DNA from: Sphingomonas beigongshangi
Lineage (GTDB): Bacteria; Pseudomonadota; Alphaproteobacteria; Sphingomonadales; Sphingomonadaceae
Length of the DNA: 64,000 bases
Direction of reading: 5' to 3'
NCBI RefSeq assembly: GCF_016820445.1
Contig: NZ_JADHDT010000007.1
Span: 186,001-250,000, forward strand
The translations under genes and the position numbers were made by a program. The notes beneath the pieces are model-generated. The model saw only the letters and a list, made by a program, of their open reading frames with translations. It did no database searches and was not told the origin of the DNA. Positions 39,588-50,768 of this stretch are shown here, piece after piece (positions within the stretch are counted from its first letter, which is position 1; every line of letters begins with the position of its first letter).

Positions 39588-40939
39588 GGATCGAGGGACT
39601 GCCCGACATACCCGTGTCGCACGCGGTGATCGACGCGGCGGGGCGGTTGGCCTCGGCCGACCCCGCGTTGCTGGCGCTCAATGCGGGTGCCGGCGGCGGG
39701 ATCGGCGAAATCCCGGCCGTTCCGCAGCTCGCCACCATCGCGCGGCTGGCGAAGCGGCTCGGCATCCTCGTTTCGCGCGGCGTCACCGTCGCGGACGGGG
39801 ATAGCGACCTGGATTTGTGGGTGCGCGCGCAGCCGGATGGCGAGGTCGTGCGCATCGCGGTATCCGGATGGCGGGAGGCCAGGCCGCGTCCGGTTCCCGA
39901 AGCAGCCGAAAGCCCGGTGCACGAGGACGGCGATCTGCCTTGGGAAACCGACGCCGCGCTGCATCTGACCTTCGTCGGCATCGAGGGTGCGCGCCAATAT
40001 GGCATCGATGCGCTGGCGCTGCTCGGCCAGCCGCTGACGGCGCTCTTCTCGCTCGAAAGCGACAGCGGGGGCGCGATGCCCATCCTCGAGGCGATGGCAC
40101 GGCGGCGCCCCTTTACCGCGCAGCCCGCGCGCCTGCGCATCAACGACCGCGCGGTGACGCTCGACGCCCGCGTGCGGCAGGACCAGAGCGGCGGCTTCGC
40201 CGGCCTGATCGGCGTCGCGCGCCTGATCGACCCCATCGTCGAGGCCTCCGCGGAACCGGCGATCTCCTCGAACTTCACGCAGGGGCTGGACCGGGCGCTG
40301 CGCACGCCGCTCGCGCGTATCATCGCTCATGCCGACACGATCCATGCGCGCGCCGAGGGCCCGGTACAGGCCGACTATGCGGATTACGCGTCCGACATCG
40401 CCAATGCGGGACGGCATCTGCTCGGCCTCGTCGACGATCTCGTCGATCTCGAGGCGGTCGAACGTCCCGGCTTCCGCCCGGATGTGGAGACGATCGACCT
40501 CGCCGATGTCGCGCGCCGCGCGGCGGGCCTGCTGTCGGTCAAGGCGTCGAACACCGGGATCGCCATCGCGCGGCCGCTGGCCGACGTGCGCATCACGGCG
40601 TCCGGCGATTTCCGACGCACGCTGCAAATCCTCGTCAACCTGATCAGCAACGCGGTTCGCTATTCGCCCGCCCATGGCGTCGTCACGGTCACCGCGGCAC
40701 GCGTCGGAGCAATGGCCGAGGCGGTCGTCGCGGACCAGGGCAAGGGCATCGCGCCCGAGGACCAGGCGCGTATCTTCGAGAAATTCGAGCGCGTGGATCC
40801 GACGGAGGCCGGGGGCAACGGCCTGGGGCTCTACATCGCGCGCCGGCTGGCACGGGCGATGGGCGGCGACCTGTCGGTGGAAAGCGTGCCGGGCGAGGGC
40901 GCCACGTTCACGCTCAGCCTGCCCGCCGCCGATATATAG
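39584..40939 (+). CDS. PAS-type sensor kinase homologue lacking the H-box histidine
   Basis: This 451-residue soluble protein has an N-terminal sensing region with PAS-like parts (about 10-90 and 115-215), a DHp-like helical region and a HATPase_c domain. The ATP-binding boxes are intact: N-box LVNLISNAVRYSP, G1 DQGKGIAP with EKFERVD, and G2 GGNGLGLYIARRL. The H-box reads LDRALRTPLARI, with Arg-237 where SHELRTPL has its phospho-accepting His. It therefore probably binds ATP but cannot autophosphorylate at the usual site. TTG 39584 is the start that couples it to the DUF2336-like gene; no ATG fits. No response regulator gene is adjacent. Confidence 0.85.
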   Translation: MRIEGLPDIPVSHAVIDAAGRLASADPALLALNAGAGGGIGEIPAVPQLATIARLAKRLGILVSRGVTVADGDSDLDLWVRAQPDGEVVRIAVSGWREARPRPVPEAAESPVHEDGDLPWETDAALHLTFVGIEGARQYGIDALALLGQPLTALFSLESDSGGAMPILEAMARRRPFTAQPARLRINDRAVTLDARVRQDQSGGFAGLIGVARLIDPIVEASAEPAISSNFTQGLDRALRTPLARIIAHADTIHARAEGPVQADYADYASDIANAGRHLLGLVDDLVDLEAVERPGFRPDVETIDLADVARRAAGLLSVKASNTGIAIARPLADVRITASGDFRRTLQILVNLISNAVRYSPAHGVVTVTAARVGAMAEAVVADQGKGIAPEDQARIFEKFERVDPTEAGGNGLGLYIARRLARAMGGDLSVESVPGEGATFTLSLPAADI

Positions 40940-40952
40940 CCGCCAGTCCGCC

Positions 40953-40969
40953 GCGGCCGGATAGGCCGC
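40953..40969. terminator. Hairpin between convergent genes
   Basis: GCGGCC (40953-40958) and GGCCGC (40964-40969) form a 6-bp stem around GGATA, between the sensor-kinase stop and the small gene after gltA. It could serve both strands. No T-run follows on either side. Confidence 0.35.
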
Positions 40970-41005
40970 TTCGGCGGCGGCGGGATTTGCGCCTTGCGCG
41001 GGCCG

Positions 41006-41212
41006 TCAGCGACGCGGCAGACGCCGTGCGACGAGGATCAGCAAAAGACCGAAGACCGCGACCGCACTGCCGCGGTCGGCCCAAATCCGCTGGTCGAGCA
41101 TGAAGCTTGATTCGGGCCAGTGGACGTAGCCGAGACCCTGGCCGATCCACAGCGCGCCGGTGAGCGCCAGCATGACGCCCACCGCGAGGAGGATCGGCCG
41201 GAGCCGGCGCAT
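41006..41212 (-). CDS. Small two-helix membrane protein coupled to gltA
   Basis: This 68-residue protein has two hydrophobic helices (PILLAVGVMLALTGALWIGQGLG and GSAVAVFGLLLILVARR) separated by HWPESSFMLDQRIWAD. The ATG at 41212 overlaps the gltA TGA by one base (TGATG), so it is the last cistron of gltX-gltA. No family was recognised and the function is unknown. Confidence 0.75.
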   Translation of the reverse strand: MRRLRPILLAVGVMLALTGALWIGQGLGYVHWPESSFMLDQRIWADRGSAVAVFGLLLILVARRLPRR

Positions 41213-42495
41213 CAGCGCTCCGCCACCGGAACGTAGCTGCGCTGCGTCGGCCCGGTGTAGAGCTGACGCGGACGGCCGATCTTCTGGTCGGGATCGGTGA
41301 TCATCTCGTTCCACTGCGCGACCCAGCCGACGGTACGGGCCAGCGCGAACAGCACGGTGAACATCTCGGTCGGGAAGCCGATCGCCGACAGGATCACGCC
41401 CGAATAGAAGTCGACGTTCGGGAACAGCTTCTTCTCGATGAAATAATCGTCGCTGAGCGCGATCTCCTCGAGCCGCAGCGCGGTCTCGAACAGGGGATCG
41501 TTGACCTTGAGCGCGTCGAACACCTCGCGCACCGTCTTCTGCATCACGGTCGCGCGCGGATCGTAGTTCTTGTAGACGCGATGGCCGAAGCCCATCAGGC
41601 GGAACGGATCGTTCTTGTCCTTGGCGCGCGCGATGAATTCCGGAATGCGCTCGGGCGTACCGATCTCACGAAGCATGTTGAGCGCGGCCTCGTTCGCGCC
41701 GCCGTGCGCCGGACCCCATAGGCAGGCGATGCCAGCCGCGATGCAGGCGAACGGATTGGCACCCGACGAACCCGCGAGGCGGACGGTGGAGGTCGATGCG
41801 TTCTGCTCGTGATCGGCGTGCAGGATGAAGATGCGGTCCATCGCGCGCTCTACCGCCGGATTGACCTCATATGGCTCGGCCGGCACGCCGAAGGTCATGC
41901 GCAGGAAGTTGCCCGTGTAGCTCAGCGAGTTGTCCGGATAGAGGAACGGCTGGCCGACGCTGTACTTGTGCGCCATCGCGGCGATCGTCGGAATCTTCGC
42001 GATCAGGCGGTGGCTGGCGATGGTGCGCTGCACCGGATCGTGGATGTCGGTCGAATCGTGATAGAAGGCCGACAGCGCGCCGACGACGCCGCACATGATC
42101 GCCATCGGATGCGCATCGCGGCGGAACCCGCGGAAGAAGGCCGCGAGCTGCTCGTGCACCATCGTATGGCGGGTGATCGTCGTGTTGAACGTCTGCAGCT
42201 CGTCCGCCGAGGGCAATTCGCCGTTCAGCAGCAGATAGGCGACCTCCATGAAGCTCGACTGTTCGGCGAGCTCGCCGATCGGATAGCCGCGGTGCAGAAG
42301 CACACCCTCGTCGCCGTCGATGTAGGTCAGGGCCGACCGGCACGAGGCGGTCGACGTGAAGCCGGGATCGTAGGTGAAGGCGCCGGTCTGCGCATATAGC
42401 TTGCGGATGTCGACCACGTCGGGGCCGACCGAACCCGACATGACCGGGTATTCGAATTCCTTGCCGTCCAGGGCGAATTTCGCGGTGTCGGTCAT
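41212..42495 (-). CDS. gltA: Citrate synthase (type II)
   Basis: This 427-residue enzyme condenses acetyl-CoA and oxaloacetate. The active-site histidine stretches [16 protein letters not shown] and [14 protein letters not shown] are present, as are the N-terminal [26 protein letters not shown] and the [14 protein letters not shown] segment typical of the Gram-negative hexameric type. The gene follows gltX by 15 bp on the same strand. Regulation by NADH is expected for this type but not shown by the sequence. Confidence 0.97.
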   Translation of the reverse strand: MTDTAKFALDGKEFEYPVMSGSVGPDVVDIRKLYAQTGAFTYDPGFTSTASCRSALTYIDGDEGVLLHRGYPIGELAEQSSFMEVAYLLLNGELPSADELQTFNTTITRHTMVHEQLAAFFRGFRRDAHPMAIMCGVVGALSAFYHDSTDIHDPVQRTIASHRLIAKIPTIAAMAHKYSVGQPFLYPDNSLSYTGNFLRMTFGVPAEPYEVNPAVERAMDRIFILHADHEQNASTSTVRLAGSSGANPFACIAAGIACLWGPAHGGANEAALNMLREIGTPERIPEFIARAKDKNDPFRLMGFGHRVYKNYDPRATVMQKTVREVFDALKVNDPLFETALRLEEIALSDDYFIEKKLFPNVDFYSGVILSAIGFPTEMFTVLFALARTVGWVAQWNEMITDPDQKIGRPRQLYTGPTQRSYVPVAER

Positions 42496-42510
42496 GTCTT
42501 GTCCTTCCTG

Positions 42511-43944
42511 TCAGACTGCCATCTGGTCCGCGATTCGGCCGAGGCTTTCCTCTTTGCCCAGAAGCGCGAGCACGTCGAAGATGCCGGGCGATGTCTTGCG
42601 CCCGGTGAGAGCGGCGCGGAGCGGCTGGGCGACCTGCCCGAGCTTGGCGCCCCGGGCGTCGGCGACCTGCCGTACCGCTGCTTCGATCGTCTCCTGATCC
42701 CACTGCTGCACTGCGTCAAGCGCCGTGTGCAGTTGCGCAAGCAACGATCGGGCTTCCTCGGTGAGCAGGTCCGAGGCGGACGCTTCCAAGGGAAGCGGAC
42801 GCTGCGCGAAGAGGAAGCGGGCGCCGTCCGCCAGGTCGTTGAGATTGGCGGCACGCGCCTTGAGGAACGGCATCGCCTGGGTGAGCAGCGGGATGCCGTC
42901 TTCGCCGTATCCACCGATGTTCGCGACAAGGCGGGCCAGCCGCCCGTCGTCCGCGGCGCGGATATAGTGGCCGTTGAGGTTCTCGAGCTTCTTGAGGTCG
43001 AAACGCGACGGGCTCTTGCCGACGCCGGCCAGATCGAACCATTCCACCGCCTGATCGCGGCTGATGATCTCGTCGTCGCCATGGCCCCAGCCGAGGCGAA
43101 GCAGATAGTTGTCGAACGCCTCGGGCAGGATCCCGAGCTCGTCGCGATAGGCCTCGATCCCGACCGCGCCGTGGCGCTTCGACAGCTTCGCGCCGTCGGT
43201 GCCGTGGATCAGCGGAATGTGGGCGTAGACCGGCTCCGGCCAATCCATCGCGCGGTAGATCGGCAGCTGCCGGAACGCGTTGTTGAGATGGTCGTCGCCA
43301 CGGATCACGTGCGTCACGCCCATATCATGGTCGTCGACGACCACCGCGAGCATGTAGGTGGGGGTGCCGTCCGACCGCAGCAGGATGAGATCGTCGAGTT
43401 CCGCGTTCTGCACGGTGACCGATCCCTGCACGCGATCCTCGATCGTGGTCGCGCCCTCGCGCGGCGCCTTCAACCGGACGACATAGGGTTGCCCCTCGTG
43501 ATGATCGGTCCGGTCACGCCAGGGCGAGCGGATGCGCAAGGGACGCTTTTCCGCCTGCGCCGCCTCGCGCTGCGCGGCGATCTCTTCCTGCGTCATGTAG
43601 CAGCGGTAGGCGTTGCCGCTCGCGACCATCTTGTGCGCGACCTCGGCATGCCGGTCGGCGCGCGCGAACTGGAAGACCGCATCGCCGTCCCAGTCGATGC
43701 CGAGCCACTTCAATCCCGCCAGGATCGCGTCGATCGCCGGCTGGGTCGAGCGGGCGCGATCGGTATCCTCGATGCGCAGCAGGAACCTGCCGCCGTGATG
43801 GCGGGCAAAAAGCCAGTTGAACAGCGCCGTGCGCGCGCCGCCCAGATGGAGATAGCCGGTCGGCGAAGGGGCGAACCGGGTGACGATCGCCGTGCCCGTG
43901 GCGGCGGCGTTCCCGTTCGCGTCGTGATCCACTGTTGCGCCCAA
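42511..43944 (-). CDS. gltX: Glutamyl-tRNA synthetase
   Basis: This 477-residue class I synthetase charges tRNA-Glu. The nucleotide motif is [19 protein letters not shown] (HIGH box as YLHLG) and the second is KLSKRHG (KMSKS type). It begins at an unusual TTG (43944), supported by AAGGAG nine nt upstream; GTG 43932 in the same frame is the alternative. Only 28 bp separate this start from that of comEC on the other strand. gltA lies downstream, giving a gltX-gltA unit. Confidence 0.94.
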   Translation of the reverse strand: MGATVDHDANGNAAATGTAIVTRFAPSPTGYLHLGGARTALFNWLFARHHGGRFLLRIEDTDRARSTQPAIDAILAGLKWLGIDWDGDAVFQFARADRHAEVAHKMVASGNAYRCYMTQEEIAAQREAAQAEKRPLRIRSPWRDRTDHHEGQPYVVRLKAPREGATTIEDRVQGSVTVQNAELDDLILLRSDGTPTYMLAVVVDDHDMGVTHVIRGDDHLNNAFRQLPIYRAMDWPEPVYAHIPLIHGTDGAKLSKRHGAVGIEAYRDELGILPEAFDNYLLRLGWGHGDDEIISRDQAVEWFDLAGVGKSPSRFDLKKLENLNGHYIRAADDGRLARLVANIGGYGEDGIPLLTQAMPFLKARAANLNDLADGARFLFAQRPLPLEASASDLLTEEARSLLAQLHTALDAVQQWDQETIEAAVRQVADARGAKLGQVAQPLRAALTGRKTSPGIFDVLALLGKEESLGRIADQMAV

Positions 43945-43972
43945 CCGCGCCTGCTCCTTAGGGTTCGAGGTG

Positions 43973-46213
43973 ATGGCCTATTCAACCGCGGCGGCCCCTA
44001 GCACGCGCATTCCGCGCCTTCAAATCCCGTGGCCCGAGGGAGGGGGGCGGTCGCTCCGGCGGATCGAGCGATGGCTGGAATCGGAACGCGAGCAGCTGCC
44101 CTTGTGGCTGCCCGTCATGCTGGGCCTGGGCATCGCGATCTGGTTCGTGTCGCCCGATCCGCGCGCGTGGCGGACGGCGATCCTCGCCGCGACAGGCCTG
44201 GGCCTGGGAGCGGCCGCGATCGACGGGCGAACCCGACTGGCGCGGGCGGTCGCGACGGGCGCGCTTGCCGTGGCGATCGGCGTGGCCCTCGCCTGGTGGC
44301 ATGCCGAGCGCGCTGCCGCACCCGTGCTCGCCCATCCGGCGGTGGTCCGGTTCGCAGGTGTGGTGGAACAGGCGGAACCCCTGACCGCGCGCGGCCTGGT
44401 GCGTCTGACGATCCGCCCCGATGCCGGGCTCGGCCTGCCGACCCGCATACGGGTCAACGTCGACGCCGCGAACGTCGGGGATACGATCGCGCCAAGCGAT
44501 CGGGTGCGCCTGTCGGCGCGATTGCTGCCGCCGCCCGAAGCGGCGGTGCCCGGCGCCTATGATTATGCGCGCGTCGCCTGGTTCGCGGGCATCGGCGCGA
44601 CGGGACGGGCGTTCGGCCCCCTGTCCGTTTCGAAGAGCGGAAGCGAGGGCGGCGCCGCGTTGCGCGACCGCCTGACGCGCCACATCACCGCGCAGCTCGA
44701 GGGGAGCGCGGGGGGCATCGCCGCGGCGCTGGCGACGGGGGACGAGGGGGCGATCAGCCAGGCCGACGCGGAGGCCATGCGCCGCGCGGGACTGGCCCAC
44801 CTGCTCTCGGTCAGCGGGTTGCACATCACCGCGGCGGTCGGCGCGACGATGTTCGTCGTCCTGCGCCTGCTTGCGCTCTGGCCATGGCTCGCGCTGCGCA
44901 TTCGCCTGCCCCTCGTCGCCGCCATGGCGGGCGCGGCCGCGGCGATCGGCTATACCTGGCTGACCGGCAACCAGATTCCCACGATACGATCATGCGTCGC
45001 CGCGCTGATGGTGCTGACGGCAATGGCGATGGGACGCCAGGCGATCACGCTGCGACTGGTGGCCGGCGGTGCCCTCGTCGTCCTGATCGGTTGGCCGGAC
45101 GCGCTCGTCGGGCCGAGCTTCCAGCTATCCTTCGCCGCGATCGTGTCGATCGTCGCGTTCCACGAGCATCCCCGGATCGCGTCGCTGTTCGCCGCGAAGG
45201 AGGACACGCGTGTGCGCCGCGTCGCGCGGGAACTCTTGTCGCTGCTGGTCACCGGCCTGCTGGTCGAGGCGGCGCTGATGCCGATCGCGATCTACCATTT
45301 CCACAGGGCGGGTATTTATGGCGCCTTCGCCAATATCGTTGCGATACCGCTGACCACATTCGTCATCATGCCGCTTGAGGCGTTCGCGCTGCTGATGGAT
45401 GCGGCGGGGCTTGGAGCACCCTTCTGGTGGATGACGGGAAAAGCCATGGCGCTGCTGCTGTGGATCGCCCGATCCGTCGCCGCGCTGCCGGGGTCCGCCA
45501 TGGCGCTCGCCACCGTGCCGGCATCGGCCTTTGCCCTGTGCGTCGGTGGCGGCCTGTGGCTGGCGCTATGGCAGTCCTCGGTCCGCTGGCTGGGCGGGGT
45601 GCCGCTGGTCGCGGGTTGCCTCTGGATGGCGTTCACGCCGGCGCCCGACATCCTCATCACGGCCGACGGCAGGCACCTTGCGGTGCGCACCCGCGACGGT
45701 CTGGCCGTGCTGCGCGACAGGTCCGGCGACTATGTCCGCAACATGCTGCGCGAAACCGGAGGCGGGCAGGACGATCCGATGCTGGTGTCGGATCGTCCCG
45801 AAGCACGATGTACCCGCGACGCCTGCGCGATCGCGCTCGTCCGCGGCGGACGGCACTGGCGCCTCCTCGCGACGCGGAGCGCCTATCCCCTGCCATGGGA
45901 GACGCTGCGCCAGGCTTGTGCGCATGCCGACATCGTCGTCAGCGACCGTCGTCTTCCCGCGCGGTGCCGTCCCCGCTGGCTGCGGCTCGACCTCGGCGTC
46001 TTGCGGCGCACGGGCGGCGTTTCGATCGCGCTCGCGTCGCAGCGCGTCGTCACCGTTCGGACGCCCGAGGATGCCCATCCCTGGGTGACGCCGCCGCATG
46101 CGACGCCCGCCGAAGCGGTTCGGTATCGGGACCTCTCTGCGAGTCCATGGACGCACCGTACCCCTGCCGCCAGCTTGACGCGCGGGCCGGTATCGCGCGT
46201 TCGAGGGCCCTGA
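43973..46213 (+). CDS. comEC: ComEC/Rec2-family DNA uptake channel protein
   Basis: This 746-residue polytopic membrane protein has an N-terminal DUF4131-type region, then the Competence domain with [33 protein letters not shown], followed by ten or so helices. The C-terminal 170 residues are soluble ([23 protein letters not shown]) but lack the HxHxDH metal motif of the metallo-beta-lactamase domain in full-length ComEC. The family moves single-stranded DNA across the inner membrane during transformation. ATG 43973 follows GAGG; an in-frame GTG one codon earlier is possible. It is divergent from gltX and convergent with lexA. Confidence 0.9.
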   Translation: MAYSTAAAPSTRIPRLQIPWPEGGGRSLRRIERWLESEREQLPLWLPVMLGLGIAIWFVSPDPRAWRTAILAATGLGLGAAAIDGRTRLARAVATGALAVAIGVALAWWHAERAAAPVLAHPAVVRFAGVVEQAEPLTARGLVRLTIRPDAGLGLPTRIRVNVDAANVGDTIAPSDRVRLSARLLPPPEAAVPGAYDYARVAWFAGIGATGRAFGPLSVSKSGSEGGAALRDRLTRHITAQLEGSAGGIAAALATGDEGAISQADAEAMRRAGLAHLLSVSGLHITAAVGATMFVVLRLLALWPWLALRIRLPLVAAMAGAAAAIGYTWLTGNQIPTIRSCVAALMVLTAMAMGRQAITLRLVAGGALVVLIGWPDALVGPSFQLSFAAIVSIVAFHEHPRIASLFAAKEDTRVRRVARELLSLLVTGLLVEAALMPIAIYHFHRAGIYGAFANIVAIPLTTFVIMPLEAFALLMDAAGLGAPFWWMTGKAMALLLWIARSVAALPGSAMALATVPASAFALCVGGGLWLALWQSSVRWLGGVPLVAGCLWMAFTPAPDILITADGRHLAVRTRDGLAVLRDRSGDYVRNMLRETGGGQDDPMLVSDRPEARCTRDACAIALVRGGRHWRLLATRSAYPLPWETLRQACAHADIVVSDRRLPARCRPRWLRLDLGVLRRTGGVSIALASQRVVTVRTPEDAHPWVTPPHATPAEAVRYRDLSASPWTHRTPAASLTRGPVSRVRGP

Positions 46214-46610
46214 CGAAGACCGATGCTCGGCCGATCCGTATCGCGATCGAGAGCCGCGATGCGCTGACTTGACCGTCGCGCCGGCACGCCGCGGAACCAT
46301 CGCGGGCAGGCGCGTGCCGCGCTATTCCCGCCCTCGTGTATCCTGCGATCTGTCGCGAGGCACAGCAACTGTCGCGAGCTCCAGGAAATAGCGATACGGA
46401 CGGGCGAAACCCGATGGCGCTGCGGATCCCCCTCCGCGACGGCGAAGGAAGGAAGCGCCCGGCGGTCGTGTGTGCCGGCTCGCATGGACGCATGCGGTCG
46501 CGGCTTACAGCGGCCGTCGCGAACCACGCAGATAAGCAGACGCATCCGCCGCCCCGACGCCGAACCGTCCGGGGCGGGGAGCGTCTCCGTTCCGGCCCCG
46601 TTCCCAGCCG
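46214..46610. other. 397-bp gene-free interval between comEC and lexA
   Basis: No coding frame here is supported; frames on both strands are Arg- and Pro-rich. Two notable marks are present. TGTCGCGAG occurs twice near 46350-46380. A perfect 8-bp stem, CCGCCCCG (46549-46556) with CGGGGCGG (46570-46577), could end lexA transcription, although it lacks a T-run. The interval separates two convergent genes, so no promoter is needed. Confidence 0.45.
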
Positions 46611-47294
46611 TCAGTCGTATCGACGCAGGATACCAGACAGCTTGCCCTGAACGCGGACGATGTCGGGGCGATAGCGCTGCGGCTCATAGGCGCGATTGGC
46701 CGGGTCGAGCCGGATCATCGCGCCCTCGCGCCGGAAATATTTGAGCGTCGCTTCGCTGTCCTCGATCAACGCGACGACGATCTCGCCGTCACGCGCGGTC
46801 TCGGTGCGCCGGATGAGCGCATAGTCGCCGTCGAGGATACCCGCCTCGACCATCGAGTCGCCCGACACCTCGAGCGCATAATGCTCCCCCGATCCGAGCA
46901 GCGCCGCCGGGACGGCGAGCATCGAACTGCCCTCGAACGCCTCGATGGGGACACCCGCCGCGATCCGCCCATGCAGCGGGATCTCGACGACGTCATTCGC
47001 GGGCGTGGGTGCGGGGCGAACGTTGCCGCGCGCCAGTGCGGCCGCCGGCGCCGCTGCCGCGGCCGACGTCTTCTCGGGACGTTCCGGCATCCGCAGCACT
47101 TCCAGCGCGCGCGCGCGGTTGGGCAATCGGCGGATGAAGTTGCGTTCCTCCAGCGCGCTGATCAGCCGATGCACGCCGGATTTTGACTTGAGATCGAGCG
47201 CCTCCTTCATCTCCTCGAACGACGGGGAGATGCCGGTCTCTTCCAGTCGATCATTGATGAAGCAGACAAGCTCGTGCTGCTTGCGCGTGAGCAT
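46611..47294 (-). CDS. lexA: LexA repressor
   Basis: This 227-residue SOS repressor has an N-terminal winged helix ([33 protein letters not shown] region). A linker of Ala- and Pro-rich sequence (residues 77-98) is longer than in E. coli. The self-cleavage domain has the scissile Ala-113/Gly-114 in IAAGVPIE, Ser-147 in GDSMVEAG and Lys-185 in ATLKYF. All catalytic residues are present. It lies 57 bp after moeA, and three GTTC boxes just upstream indicate autorepression. Confidence 0.97.
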   Translation of the reverse strand: MLTRKQHELVCFINDRLEETGISPSFEEMKEALDLKSKSGVHRLISALEERNFIRRLPNRARALEVLRMPERPEKTSAAAAAPAAALARGNVRPAPTPANDVVEIPLHGRIAAGVPIEAFEGSSMLAVPAALLGSGEHYALEVSGDSMVEAGILDGDYALIRRTETARDGEIVVALIEDSEATLKYFRREGAMIRLDPANRAYEPQRYRPDIVRVQGKLSGILRRYD

Positions 47295-47312
47295 GGGCGG
47301 TCCTTCCCGTCA

Positions 47313-47338
47313 GAACAGACGCGGAACTTCTAGGGAAC
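47313..47338 (-). promoter_or_regulatory. Triple SOS (LexA) operator in front of lexA
   Basis: On the minus strand the sequence reads GTTC-N7-GTTC-N7-GTTC, the alphaproteobacterial LexA box GTTC-N7-GTTC in two overlapping copies. It lies 19-44 bp before the lexA ATG, a position that would block transcription of lexA. The ribosome binding site GGAAGGA lies between it and the ATG. Confidence 0.85.
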
Positions 47339-47351
47339 ACCTAACGTGCCG

Positions 47352-48529
47352 TCAAGCGATCATCAGGACCTGGGCCGAACCGCCGGCGCGGGCCGGGGGG
47401 GCGCCGGCCGGACGGACGACGAGGCAATGCGAGCGCGCCAGCGTCAGCAGCATCGAACTGTCCTGGATGGTCGACGCATAGGCCCGGCCGTCCCGCAGTT
47501 CCGCACGCAGATAGTCCGTCCGTGGGCCGTTGGCGAGCAGATCCTCGCCGAGCAGGACGCTGGTCGCGCGGGGCAGGGGATCGGCGGCACCGGCCAGGTG
47601 CGCGATCATCGGCCGGACGAACAGCATGGCGGTGACGAAGGCGGAGACAGGATTGCCCGGCAAACCGAGCAGCGTCGCCGCGCCGAGCCGGCCTGCCATC
47701 ATCGGCTTGCCCGGGCGCAGCGCGATCCGCCAGAAGTCGATGCGGCCGCCCGCCGCCTCGATCGCTGGACGGACCAGATCGTGATCGCCGACCGACGCGC
47801 CGCCGGTCGTGACGAGCAGGTCGGCGTCGACCATGGAGAAGGCGTCGCGCAGTGTCCGCAGCTCGTCCGGGAGAATGCCTAGGTCCACCAGGTCGACCGG
47901 CAGGTCCGCCAGCATCGCCGCCAGCATCGCGCGATTGGATTCGGGCAGCTCGCCCGGCGTCCGCTGCGTCCCGGGTGCGACCAGTTCGTCTCCGGTCGCG
48001 CAGATGGCGACGCGGATGCGGCGACGCACCGAAATCGCGCCGACGCCGCCTGTCGCGGCGACGGCAAGGCGGGCGGGCGTGATCCGCTCGCCGCCTGCGA
48101 TCAATCGGTCGCCTTCGGTGAAATCCAGCCCGCGGCGGCGGACGTTGCGTCCGGCCTGGCGCGGACCCTCGCCGACCAGGCGGATCGTCGCTCCGGTCGC
48201 CTCGACCTCTTCCTGCACCATCACGGTATCGGCGCCATCGGGTAGCGCGGCGCCGGTGAAGATACGGACCGTCTCTCCCACGCCGACGCGGCCGGCGAAG
48301 GGACGTCCGGCGGCGCTCTCGCCGATCATCGTCCAGGGCCCGGGCAAATCGGCGGCGCGGATCGCATAGCCGTCCATGGCGGACAGGTCGTGTGCGGGCT
48401 GCGTCCGCTGGGCCCGAACGTCTTCTGTCGCCCAGCGACCATGTGCGGCGAGGAGCGGCACGGTCTCGATCGCGACCGGCGTCGCGAGCGCGAACAGCCG
48501 CGCCTGCGCCTCCGCGATCGGCAGCAGGC

Positions 48530-48533
<4 letters not shown>
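47352..48533 (-). CDS. moeA: Molybdopterin molybdenumtransferase MoeA
   Basis: This 393-residue enzyme inserts molybdate into adenylylated molybdopterin. Conserved stretches are [44 protein letters not shown], and the MoCF-domain motif [13 protein letters not shown] followed by [10 protein letters not shown]. The ATG overlaps the moaC stop by 4 nt (ATGA). The moaC-moeA-lexA order is common in alphaproteobacteria. Confidence 0.95.
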
Positions 48534-48996
<463 letters not shown>

Positions 48997-49000
<4 letters not shown>

Positions 49001-49776
49001 CCGAGCAACGCCTTGGTCGCGGCGGTGAGGTCGGGCTGGCGCATCAGCGATTCGCCGATCAGGAAGCAATGCACGCCATGGTCCGCCAGCGCGTCGAGGT
49101 CGGCGCGTGACGACAGCCCGCTTTCCGCGACGAAGGTGCACCCGGGCGGCGCCCTGTCGACCAGCTGGAAAGTTCGGCGAAAATCGACGGTGAAGTCATG
49201 GAGGTTGCGGTTGTTGACGCCGATCAGCCGCGATTTCAGCCGTAGCGCGCGATCGAATTCGTGCGCATCATGGACTTCGACCAGCACGTCCATGCCGCAG
49301 TCGAGGGCGCTCGCCTCGATTTCCGCCATCTGGCCGTCGTCGAGGGCGGAGACGATGATCAGGATCGCATCGGCGCCGATCGCGCGCGACTCGGTCGCCT
49401 GCCACGGATCGACCATGAAATCCTTGCGGATCACCGGCAGGCTGCATGCGGCACGCGCGGCGATGAGGTCGTCGTCGCAGCCGCGGAACCATTGTTCGTC
49501 GGTCAGCACCGACAAGCAGGCGGCGCCGCCGGCCTCATAGGCGCGGGCGTGCGCCGGCGGATCGAAATCCTCGCGGATCAATCCCTTGGACGGGCTCGCT
49601 TTCTTGATTTCGGTGATCAGCGCATGGCCCTGCTTGGCGTCGAGCGCCGCGCGGAACCCGCGCGGGCGCGTCACGGATGCGATCCGGGCGTCCAGGTCGG
49701 CGAGACTGGTCGTCGCCTTTCGGGCGGCGACCTCGGCGCGCTTGGTTTCGACGATGCGGGAGAGGATGGTGGTCAT
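48997..49776 (-). CDS. trpC: Indole-3-glycerol phosphate synthase
   Basis: This 259-residue TIM-barrel enzyme of tryptophan synthesis shows the motif [21 protein letters not shown], the catalytic region [19 protein letters not shown] as [10 protein letters not shown], and [16 protein letters not shown]. The length is normal and there is no fusion to TrpF. It overlaps trpD upstream and moaC downstream by 4 nt each. Confidence 0.97.
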
Positions 49777-50768
49777 CGGTAGGCGATCCAGCGGTCGAGC
49801 AGCGCGCCGGCGCTGCCGTCATCGAGGACGCGTGCGGCGTCGCGCGCGCCCCCGGCAAGGGAAGTGGCATGGCCCGCGACGACGAGCGCCGCCGCGGCGT
49901 TGAGCAGGACGGCATCGCGATAGGCGCCATCCTCACCGGCCAGCAGATGCCGCAGGGCGGCGGCGTTATAGGCGGGATCCCCGCCACGCAGCGCGGCAAG
50001 CGGATGCCGGGCGAGGCCCGCGTCCTCGGGCGCGATCCGCGCGGGGAGGGCGGCGGTGCCGACGCAGACGGCGATGCTGGGGCCGGCGGTGGAAAGCTCG
50101 TCCAGACCCTCTTCGCCCGCGATCACCGCTGCAGCCTCAATGCCGAGCTGTGCCAGCGCTTCGGCATAGAGGCCGGTGTAGTCCGGGCGCGCGATGCCGA
50201 GCAGCTGGCGCGAGACGCGCGCCGGATTGGCCAGCGGACCCATCAGGTTGAAGATCGTCCGCTTGCCGATGCGGCGGCGGATCGGGGTGATGCGCTTCAT
50301 GGCGGGATGATGGTTGGCGGCGAACAGGAAGGCGATGCCGAGGTCGGCCAGGCTGCCTTCGGCGGTCGCGCCCGCCACGTCGAGGTCGAGGCCGAGCGCC
50401 TCGAGCGTGTCGGCCGCGCCGGCCTTGGACGATGCGGCACGATTGCCGTGCTTCGCGACCGGCACGCCGCAGGCGGCGACGACGAGTGCGACCGCGGTCG
50501 AGACATTCAGCGTGTGGTGGCCGTCGCCGCCGGTGCCGCAGACGTCGATCGCGCCCGGCGGTGCCGCGATGGGCACCATGCGTTCGCGCAGGCTGCGCGC
50601 CGCCTCGGCGATCTCGAGGCTGGTCTCCTCGCGATCGGACAGTGCGAGCAGGAAGGCGCCGATATCCTCTTCGGAGGCTCGGGCGTCGAGAATGTCCGCG
50701 AACGCCTGGCGCGCGCTTTCGCGCGACAGCGGCGTCGACGGGTCGGGCAGCAGGGAATGGCTGGTCAC
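49773..50768 (-). CDS. trpD: Anthranilate phosphoribosyltransferase
   Basis: This 331-residue enzyme couples anthranilate and PRPP. Motifs are [57 protein letters not shown], and [14 protein letters not shown]. The length is standard. It overlaps trpG by 4 nt. Confidence 0.97.
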   Translation of the reverse strand: MTSHSLLPDPSTPLSRESARQAFADILDARASEEDIGAFLLALSDREETSLEIAEAARSLRERMVPIAAPPGAIDVCGTGGDGHHTLNVSTAVALVVAACGVPVAKHGNRAASSKAGAADTLEALGLDLDVAGATAEGSLADLGIAFLFAANHHPAMKRITPIRRRIGKRTIFNLMGPLANPARVSRQLLGIARPDYTGLYAEALAQLGIEAAAVIAGEEGLDELSTAGPSIAVCVGTAALPARIAPEDAGLARHPLAALRGGDPAYNAAALRHLLAGEDGAYRDAVLLNAAAALVVAGHATSLAGGARDAARVLDDGSAGALLDRWIAYR

